NCBI GenBank assembly: GCA_035506135.1
Contig: DATJPY010000057.1
Location: forward strand, 1-38,414
Length of the DNA: 38,414 nucleotides
Direction of reading: 5' to 3'
Source: DATJPY01 sp035506135
Lineage (GTDB): Bacteria > Myxococcota_A > UBA9160 > PR03
A program made the position numbers and the translations under genes. This document shows, piece by piece, positions 33,766 through 38,414 of this stretch (positions are counted from its first letter, which is position 1; every line of letters begins with the position of its first letter). The notes below the pieces were generated by a model. That model saw only the letters and a program-made list of their open reading frames with translations. It was not told the origin of the DNA and did not search any database.

Positions 33766-34551
33766 TCAGCGGCCGCGGAAGGCGGGCCTGCGCTTCTCGA
33801 GGAACGCCCGCACGCCCTCGCGGTAGTCGTCGCTCTCGAAGCAGGCGGCGATCGAGCGCGCGATCGCGTCGCGATCGCGCGCGGCGGGATCCTTCGCGAG
33901 CTCGCGCACCACGAGCTTCACGCTGCGCAGCGTGAGCGGCGCGTTCTCGGCGATGGCGAGCGCGGCGTCGCGCACGGACGCGTCGAGCGCGGCCTTCGGG
34001 AACACGGCGTTCACCAGCCCGCGCGCGAGCGCCTCCTCGGCGCGGAAGCGGCGGCCGCTGAAGAAGACCTCCTTCGCCACCGAGGGACCCACCAGGCGCA
34101 CCAGCGCCTCGACACCCGCGGCGTGATAGCCGAGCCCGAGCCGCGCGGCGGGGATCGCGAGCTCGGCGTCGTCGGCCGCGTAGCGGAGGTCGGCGCCGAG
34201 GGCGATCGCCATCCCGCCCCCGACGCAGAAGCCGTGGATCGCGGCGAGGAGCGGCTTCCGGAGGTCGGCGAGCGCCGCGAACGCGCGCGCCGTGGTCGAC
34301 TCGTACGACTGGGCGGCGCGCGCCCCGGTCCGCGCGCCCTCGAACTCGGAGATGTCGGCGCCCGACACGAAGGCGACGTCGCCGGCGCCGCGCATCACGA
34401 CGACGCGCACCGCCGGATCCGCATCGAGCGCGGCGGCGCGCTCGGGGATCGCGTCCCACATCGAGAGCGAGATCGCGTTGCGCCGCTCGGGATGGTCGAA
34501 CACGAGCCAGCCGAGCGGCGCCTCCACCTCGCATCGCACCTCGCCGGGCAT
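33766..34551 (-). CDS. Crotonase (enoyl-CoA hydratase/isomerase family) without both usual Glu
   Basis: 261-residue crotonase-fold protein. Oxyanion-hole segments are present: AFVSGADISEFEG and IHGFCVGGGMAIALGADLRYA. The two hydratase glutamates are replaced: GGGMAI has Ala where GGGCEL has Glu, and AIPAARLGLG has Ala where GQPEI has Glu. A subgroup of crotonases shares this and its reaction is unclear; simple water addition is unlikely. ATG 34551 matches the family N-terminus; the frame continues upstream to 34698 in non-domain sequence. No clear Shine-Dalgarno. Divergent from the membrane SDR. Confidence 0.85.
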   Translation of the reverse strand: MPGEVRCEVEAPLGWLVFDHPERRNAISLSMWDAIPERAAALDADPAVRVVVMRGAGDVAFVSGADISEFEGARTGARAAQSYESTTARAFAALADLRKPLLAAIHGFCVGGGMAIALGADLRYAADDAELAIPAARLGLGYHAAGVEALVRLVGPSVAKEVFFSGRRFRAEEALARGLVNAVFPKAALDASVRDAALAIAENAPLTLRSVKLVVRELAKDPAARDRDAIARSIAACFESDDYREGVRAFLEKRRPAFRGR

Positions 34552-34620
34552 GGCGCGGCATCGTAGCGAAAGCGCTTGGCGACCTCCGAGGCAGCGCAGT
34601 CGCGTGGAGTATCGGCCAGT

Positions 34621-34659
34621 GGCCGCGAAGCGGCCGCGCGCAGCGAGCGCAGCGAGCGA
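34621..34659. repeat. Hairpin plus 9-bp tandem repeat in divergent gap
   Basis: GGCCGC-GAA-GCGGCC at 34621-34635 is a 6-bp stem with a 3-nt loop, followed at 34638-34659 by GCGCAGCGA repeated about 2.4 times. They lie in the 195-bp gap between the crotonase and the SDR; no other feature seen there. Confidence 0.4.
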
Positions 34660-34746
34660 AGTCAACAGCTTGCCCGAAGGCGGCGCGCAGCGAGGCAAGG
34701 CCGAGCGGAGTTCATCAGGCTAGGCTTCCGCCGAGGAGAAAGATGG

Positions 34747-35955
34747 ATGCGCGACTGGTGGACCGAGGCGATGGGTCGCAGGCCGGCCTGGATGAACGTG
34801 CTGCTCGCGTTCTGTGCCTACATGGCGTTCGTCTACGTGCCCTGGGACTTCCTGGTGAAGCCGGTCGCCGTCGATCGGGAGGCGTGGTTCGGCCTGCTGC
34901 TCAGCGGCTGGGCGGCCAAGGCGACCGAGCCGCTGCACTGGGCGATCTACGCGGCGGGCGTCTACGGCTTCTGGCGCATGCGTCCGTGGATGTGGCCGTG
35001 GGCGGCGATCTATGCCGCGCAGGTCGCGATCGGGATGGGCGTCTGGCCGATCCTGCACTTCGGAGGCCTGCGCGGCGTGGCGACCGGGCTCGCCGCCTTC
35101 ATCCCGCTCTCCGCGCTGACCGTCGCGCTTTGGCGGGCGCGGAGCCTCTTCCGCGCGCCGCGCCCGTCGCTGCGCGAGCGCTACGGCGACTGGGCCCTGG
35201 TGACGGGCGCCTCGGCGGGAATCGGCACGGCGTTCGCCCGTGCGCTCGCACGCGAGGGCGTGTCGGTCGTGCTCGCCGCGCGCCGCACCGAGCGGCTGCG
35301 CGAGCTCGGCGCCGAGCTCGAGAAGGCGTCGGCCGTGGCGACGCGCGTCGTCGCCGTCGATCTCGCATCGGCGGACGGGCCCGAGCGGCTGGCGCAGGCG
35401 GTCGCCGATCTCGAGATCGCGATCCTCGTGAACAACGCGGGCTTCGGACTCGCGGGGCGCCTCGAGCGCCAGGACGCCGAGCGGCTGCGCGAGATGGTGC
35501 AGCTCAACTGCGTGGCGCCGCTCTGGCTCACGCGCCGCCTGCTGCCCGGCATGCGCCAGCGCGGCCGCGGTGCGGTGCTCTTCACCGGCTCGATCGCCGC
35601 GAAGCAGCCGCTCCCGCTGCACAACGTCTACGCAGCCACCAAGGTCTTCGACGGATTCCTCGGCGAGGCGCTCTGGGCCGAGATGCGCGGCAGCGGAGTC
35701 GACGTCCTCGTCGTCGAGCCCGGCCCGACCGAGACCGAGTTCCAGGAGGTCGCCGGCGAGATCGCGCACCCCGGCCAATCGCCGGACGAGGTGGTCGCGA
35801 TCGCCTTCGAGGCGCTCGGGCGGCAGCCTTCGGTCGCGACGCGCTGGCTCGACTGGCTCCGCGGCAACGCCGGGATGCGGATCATGCCGCGCTCGCTTCT
35901 CACCCTGGCGGCGAAGGCCTTCATCACGAGACAGACGCCGCCCGAGCTGCGATGA
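34747..35955 (+). CDS. Membrane-anchored short-chain dehydrogenase
   Basis: 402 residues. The first about 130 form a hydrophobic domain with roughly four membrane helices; residues about 146-402 form a classical SDR. Motifs: TGASAGIG (153-160), NNAG (229-232), Ser282, Tyr295 and Lys299 (YAATK). NAD(P)-dependent oxidoreductase on a lipid or sterol-like substrate is plausible given the anchor. ATG 34747 has GGAG eight bases before; an out-of-frame ATG at 34743 and an in-frame one at 34576 (repeat-rich leader) are rejected. The fusion is intact in one frame. Followed 18 bp on by a strong hairpin. Confidence 0.88.
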   Translation: MRDWWTEAMGRRPAWMNVLLAFCAYMAFVYVPWDFLVKPVAVDREAWFGLLLSGWAAKATEPLHWAIYAAGVYGFWRMRPWMWPWAAIYAAQVAIGMGVWPILHFGGLRGVATGLAAFIPLSALTVALWRARSLFRAPRPSLRERYGDWALVTGASAGIGTAFARALAREGVSVVLAARRTERLRELGAELEKASAVATRVVAVDLASADGPERLAQAVADLEIAILVNNAGFGLAGRLERQDAERLREMVQLNCVAPLWLTRRLLPGMRQRGRGAVLFTGSIAAKQPLPLHNVYAATKVFDGFLGEALWAEMRGSGVDVLVVEPGPTETEFQEVAGEIAHPGQSPDEVVAIAFEALGRQPSVATRWLDWLRGNAGMRIMPRSLLTLAAKAFITRQTPPELR

Positions 35956-35973
35956 CGCGGATCGCCCAAGCAG

Positions 35974-36005
35974 GAGCGCCCGCGGTGCGGGCACGGCGGG
36001 CGCTC
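35974..36005. terminator. Strong hairpin between convergent genes
   Basis: GAGCGCCCGC (35974-35983) pairs perfectly with GCGGGCGCTC (35996-36005), and the loop can pair further (GTG/CAC). It lies 18 bp after the SDR stop and 29 bp before the end of the convergent zinc-ribbon gene. No T-tract follows on either strand, so it is a terminator-like or RNA-stabilising stem for both genes. Confidence 0.6.
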
Positions 36006-36034
36006 GAGAGGGCGAGGATTCGGGCGGGCTGCGC

Positions 36035-36181
36035 CTAGGCGGCGCGAGCAGCGGCCGGATTCAGATGGGCGAGACGCTTCTGCAGGCAGGAAGGGCAGAT
36101 CCCGTGGCTCACCGACGCAGTCGGGGCCGCCGCGATCCGCCGGGTGATCTCCCTGTAGCACCATGCGCAGACGACCATCAT
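36035..36181 (-). CDS. 48-residue zinc-ribbon miniprotein
   Basis: Short gene encoding a treble-clef or ribbon-like protein with two cysteine pairs, C5/C8 in VVCAWCYR and C29/C32 in VSHGICPSC, separated by about 20 basic/Ala residues. The SHGICPxC signature is, from memory, common in small uncharacterised bacterial proteins and at the ends of some sensor proteins. Two adjacent ATGs (36181, 36178) can serve as start; no strong Shine-Dalgarno. Convergent with the SDR across the hairpin. Function unknown. Confidence 0.72.
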   Translation of the reverse strand: MMVVCAWCYREITRRIAAAPTASVSHGICPSCLQKRLAHLNPAAARAA

Positions 36182-36275
36182 GCAGGGTAGGTGGCGGGAT
36201 CTCGGGGTGCGTGGCAGGCGAATGGTCGCGAGGCATCCGGGGCTGGGGTCTGGAGTCGGCGTCCGGGTCCAAGGT

Positions 36276-36291
36276 GCCCCCCCAGGGGGGC
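36276..36291 (-). terminator. G/C-run hairpin after small gene
   Basis: A 16-bp palindromic run, one G then seven C, A, six G, C on the plus strand, begins in the stop codon of the 36291-36566 gene. It could act as a terminator or barrier between that gene and the zinc ribbon. No T-tract. Confidence 0.4.
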
Positions 36292-36566
36292 TAGAAGCCC
36301 AGGGGAGTCATCGCGGCTCGCACCGCGTCCTCCGGCGACTTCGCGACGTCGTCGTGCAGGATCGCGGTGACCTCTCCCCCGACCTCCCAGGCGTAGCACC
36401 AGGGCGCCCGCGGGTGGTCGAGGAGCGCGAAGACGAGGACCTCACCCTCCCACACGCGCCCATCCTCGAGCTCCTCGACGACGCGCACGTGGCGCTCGAA
36501 GCGCGAGTGCGCCCCGTGGATCGCCATGAGGGCGCTCTGGAATGCGGGCAGCGAGAGATCGTTCAC
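36291..36566 (-). CDS. Small conserved-looking protein of unknown function
   Basis: About 91 residues from GTG 36566 (NDLSLPAFQSALMAIHGA); an upstream GTG at 36608 gives 105 and an internal ATG at 36482 gives a shorter form. The core alternates strands with conserved-looking aromatic and acidic positions (WEGEVLVFALLDHP, then WCYAWEV, then DDVAKSPEDAVRAAM). This recalls a widespread family of 70-100 residue uncharacterised proteins, recalled rather than searched. It is upstream of the zinc ribbon on the same strand. Confidence 0.68.
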   Translation of the reverse strand: MNDLSLPAFQSALMAIHGAHSRFERHVRVVEELEDGRVWEGEVLVFALLDHPRAPWCYAWEVGGEVTAILHDDVAKSPEDAVRAAMTPLGF

Positions 36567-36790
36567 GGCGCCGAGAGACGCTCGGCGGGCCGTCGATATT
36601 CGCGACACGCCGGAGGGTCAGGCGCGCCGACGGGGAGGTCTCCGCGTCGGGAGCGAGGGGACCCTCCAGCGCCGCCTGCGACCTTCCCGGCGCGTCACAG
36701 ACTCGAGTCGCCCCGAACGGCCCGAGCCGAGCGACCGCCGAAGGTGTTACCCTCGCTGACGGCCTTAGACCAGCTGACGGAGCCCGCGAG

Positions 36791-37096
36791 ATGAGGCTCA
36801 TCGGCTTCCTGATCGTCTTCCGGATGCTGTCGCGGGCGATCGAGCGCGGCATCACCGGCGTCTTCCTGATGATCCAAGGCACCATCGCGATCGGTACCGC
36901 GATCCGCCGACGGCGCACGCAGCACGCACCGCGCAACGTCGTCCGGATCGCCGATGCCCACCCTCAGCGCGCTCTGGGTCACCTCGCGCGCATCGAGAGG
37001 CGAATCGACGAGCTCGACCAGCGCCTGGCCGTCGCTGCGACTCTCGAGGCACGGGCTGCGGCTGCGGAGACGCCAGGCGGAGCGAGCAACTGCTGA
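36791..37096 (+). CDS. Small membrane protein with C-terminal coiled coil
   Basis: 101 residues. The N-terminal 35 are hydrophobic (LIGFLIVFRML, then GVFLMIQGTIAIG) with an RRRR stop, suggesting one or two membrane passes. A heptad-like helix follows (LARIERRIDELDQRLAVAATLEARAA). ATG with GGAG eight bases before. The competing minus-strand frame through here is basic and Arg/Ser-rich and looks like antisense noise. Family not recognised. Confidence 0.62.
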   Translation: MRLIGFLIVFRMLSRAIERGITGVFLMIQGTIAIGTAIRRRRTQHAPRNVVRIADAHPQRALGHLARIERRIDELDQRLAVAATLEARAAAAETPGGASNC

Positions 37097-37125
37097 TAGA
37101 GCCCGGACGGACCGATCGCGCGGCT

Positions 37126-37480
37126 GTGGCTCTCGTTCTCGTGTTGACTGCGATTTGCCCTCTCCGCTCGGGCGTGATCTCCGTTCTTTGCGAGCCTCGG
37201 CTTCCTCGACTCGACCGCTCCGATTAGCATCGCGAACGGGATATCGGGCGACGGCTCGGTGGTTGTCGGGCAGGGCGGTCAGCAATCCCTGAACGGCAGG
37301 TTCGAGGCGTTCCGCTGGGACTCGACACACGGGACGGTTGGGATTGGCGGGGACACGGACGCCGATGTTGAGGCTTTGGATTGCGTATCTCCCGGAGCCC
37401 TCGTGCAAAAGCCTCGAGATCGCGGCGCTCGCGCTGTTGTCGGTGCTTGGCTCGTTGGCTCGGAGCACCGCTTCCCGGAG
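37126..37480 (+). pseudogene. Decayed HAF-repeat / PEP-CTERM protein
   Basis: Three frames together spell a surface protein remnant. Frame starting GTG 37126 gives a signal-like VALVLVLTAICPL. From about 37178 the next frame gives FASLGFLDSTAP, then ISGDGSVVVGQGG and FEAFRWDS, matching the HAF extracellular repeat. From about 37338 the third frame gives LPEPS (PEP at 37392-37400), a hydrophobic stretch LEIAALALLSVLGSLA and basic residues, a PEP-CTERM tail. At least two frameshifts are needed and only one repeat unit is left, so it is a decayed, shortened copy. Lies just left of the tRNA fragment. A stretch of about 450 bp here has no intact gene. Confidence 0.6.
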
Positions 37481-37548
37481 AGCTCGGCCAACGACGGCAT
37501 CTCTCCCGTCGCCTCTGTCTCAACCGCCTGTAGGGAAAGGGGATCCGC

Positions 37549-37593
37549 TGGTGGAGCTGGGGGGAGTCGAACCCCCGACCTCTTGAATGCCAT
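37549..37593 (-). other. Orphan 3' fragment of tRNA-Ala(GGC), probable attachment site
   Basis: On the minus strand 45 bp read anticodon loop ATGGCAT, stem TCAAG, variable AGGTC, T arm GGGGG-TTCGACT-CCCCC, acceptor AGCTCCA and encoded CCA. The sequence stops matching at the 5' edge of the anticodon loop: the preceding bases (AATCG) do not pair with TCAAG, and no D arm or acceptor 5' strand is present. This is the usual scar when an element integrates into the 3' half of a tRNA gene. Confidence 0.82.
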
Positions 37594-37677
37594 CGATTCT
37601 CGGCGACTTCGAACGAGGCGCGCGGCAGGTACCACCCCTGTCACGGCCCGCACGAGTCGATCTCGGAGGGGCTCTGA

Positions 37678-38061
37678 ATGGGGACGCCGCGCAAGAGGTG
37701 GTTCGGGGTCTACGAAGAGTTTGCCTACCAGGGGCACAGCGATGACGTGCTCGCCACCGACTACAGGATTACGGCGTTCTTCAACGGTCGATGGGCGCGC
37801 GACGGAAAGACCGCCGAAGAGGCGTGCAGCTGCGTCATCGATACCGGCGATCTCACGAAGCTCACGAATCGCCGACGGGTCGATCGCGCGCTTGAGGTTG
37901 CGGCAGGGTGGTGCCAGGCACGCGGCGCAACCCTCACTCCTCTCGCACCAACCGCGCACCAGCCGCTCGCCGATCGCACACAAACCGCGCACCAGCCCGG
38001 CACGAGCTTGGCGCAAGGCTGGCACCGAGCTGGCGCGCGCTTGGCAAATCCTCTGGCCTAA
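37678..38061 (+). CDS. Uncharacterised protein in probable mobile element
   Basis: 127 residues; ATG with GGAGGGG about seven bases upstream. The first 80 residues look like a folded domain (WFGVYEEFAYQGHSDD, then YRITAFFNGRW, then DRALEVAAGWCQA). The rest is low-complexity with two TAHQP units encoded by a DNA direct repeat, and may be an extended tail or decayed. The overlapping plus and minus frames that run through the tRNA fragment are noise. Not recognised. Confidence 0.6.
   Translation: MGTPRKRWFGVYEEFAYQGHSDDVLATDYRITAFFNGRWARDGKTAEEACSCVIDTGDLTKLTNRRRVDRALEVAAGWCQARGATLTPLAPTAHQPLADRTQTAHQPGTSLAQGWHRAGARLANPLA
37950..37997 (+). repeat. 15-bp direct repeat, 33-bp period
   Basis: AACCGCGCACCAGCC occurs at 37950-37964 and 37983-37997 inside the uncharacterised gene, giving the repeated TAHQP. 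The bases between differ. Confidence 0.6.
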
Positions 38062-38274
38062 CTTCGCGAAACTTCAGAGCCTGCCGTCCGAAGACCGGCC
38101 GGAGGTCGGACCGAAGCCGGCCGGTGATGATCCCCTCCGCGACACGCTGGACGCGACCCGCGACCCGCGGCACGCGACACAAGATGCAGAGAAGAGGGTA
38201 CTAGAGAAGGAGGTAGCGAGGACGACCTCGAAGAATCCCACCTCTCCAAGACCGATTTAGCTCCGGCGCTGTCG

Positions 38275-38414
38275 GTGAAAGTCGACGGCGGCGCCGTCGA
38301 TCCCGCCAACCGAGCTCCGCCGGGAGACCTAACGCCGGAGCAGTGGGCAGCACTGCGGGAGTGGCGCGACTCGAAGGTGCCATGGATCCCGGACGAACGA
38401 GACGAAGTGCCCGG
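38275..38414 (+). CDS. Partial gene at right edge
   Basis: A frame open from 38131 to the window end; the first normal start is GTG 38275. The 46 codons from there give a protein-like sequence containing LTPEQWAALREWRDSKVPW. The residues before it (DDLEESHLSKTDLAPAL) also look coding, and a perfect AAGGAGGT lies at 38207-38214, but no ATG, GTG or TTG follows at the right distance. So the true start may be unusual or a frameshift may exist. The product is cut by the window end. Confidence 0.4.
   Translation, partial: MKVDGGAVDPANRAPPGDLTPEQWAALREWRDSKVPWIPDERDEVP

Larger units (their letters stand above)
37549..38414. mobile_element. Left end of a probable integrated element
   Basis: Given the orientation of the tRNA-Ala fragment, the original tRNA would be to the right and the inserted DNA begins at the fragment and runs rightwards out of the window. 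The genes here are unfamiliar and the sequence is less uniformly coded than the rest. No integrase is in view; it would be expected next to the intact tRNA. Boundary at the right is unknown. Confidence 0.42.

Noticed and set aside
36695..37468. 257-residue minus frame
   Set aside because: Basic, Arg/Ser-rich, overlaps a plus-strand gene with a good ribosome site and the HAF relic.
37549..37640. Complete tRNA-Ala gene
   Set aside because: No 5' acceptor strand or D arm, and the 5' anticodon stem does not pair; only the 3' part is present.
37259..38260. 333-residue plus frame and the 37279-38025 minus frame
   Set aside because: Both run through the tRNA-Ala fragment (GGSRTPD and SGVRLPPAP are typical tRNA readings). 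Only the HAF part of the plus frame is kept, as pseudogene.

Overview
The window is GC-rich (about 70% by eye), densely coded and reads as the chromosome of a Gram-negative bacterium. It has an apolipoprotein N-acyltransferase, an RND efflux trio with an outer-membrane lipoprotein, a sigma-54 type activator and a proteobacterial-type single-chain pyruvate dehydrogenase E1. Several proteins end in PEP-CTERM sorting signals. GTP-type PEPCK and the overall style suggest a deltaproteobacterial-grade lineage (Myxococcota, Binatota or relatives), but that is inference; no rRNA or intact tRNA marker is present. Genes are tightly packed and many neighbours share ATGA, GTGA or TGATG stop/start overlaps. 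GTG and TTG starts are common.

Region by region. (1) 83-3645, minus strand: a Cys-rich exported miniprotein, a DedA membrane protein, an acyltransferase-3, a HIT protein and an FHA-SHOCT protein. (2) 3807-7028: a multipass membrane protein and a GST on plus, converging on pckG on minus. (3) 7149-14036: an RND efflux operon (pump, adaptor, outer-membrane factor) with a divergent LysR regulator. (4) 14052-15936, minus: a cNMP-binding sigma-54 activator and a receiver-like protein lacking its phospho-acceptor. (5) 16074-24043, plus, divergent from region 4: lnt (apparently with an ATT start), an exported protein, a zinc-ribbon/cyclase/AAA/TPR giant with altered cyclase residues, a Tat-exported flavin amine oxidase with a PEP-CTERM tail, and a second PEP-CTERM protein. 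(6) 23950-34551, minus: an APC permease, two paralogous PEP-CTERM proteins (one an internally shortened version), the pyruvate dehydrogenase genes lpdA, aceF and aceE with lipA directly upstream, an HCCA-isomerase-like protein and a crotonase lacking both usual catalytic glutamates. (7) 34747-37096: a membrane-anchored SDR, a hairpin between convergent genes, a 48-residue zinc ribbon and two small proteins. (8) 37126-38414: a decayed HAF-repeat/PEP-CTERM gene, then a 45-bp orphan 3' fragment of tRNA-Ala(GGC). The fragment looks like an attachment-site scar and probably marks the left edge of an integrated element that runs off the window.

How the genes may work together. Four intact PEP-CTERM proteins and one relic imply that the host has an exosortase system elsewhere, with this region supplying surface cargo. 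The cNMP-binding activator and the cyclase-domain protein sit on either side of one divergent intergenic region, so they may form a local signalling pair, although the cyclase may not be catalytic. lipA placed next to aceE-aceF-lpdA couples lipoate synthesis to its client complex.
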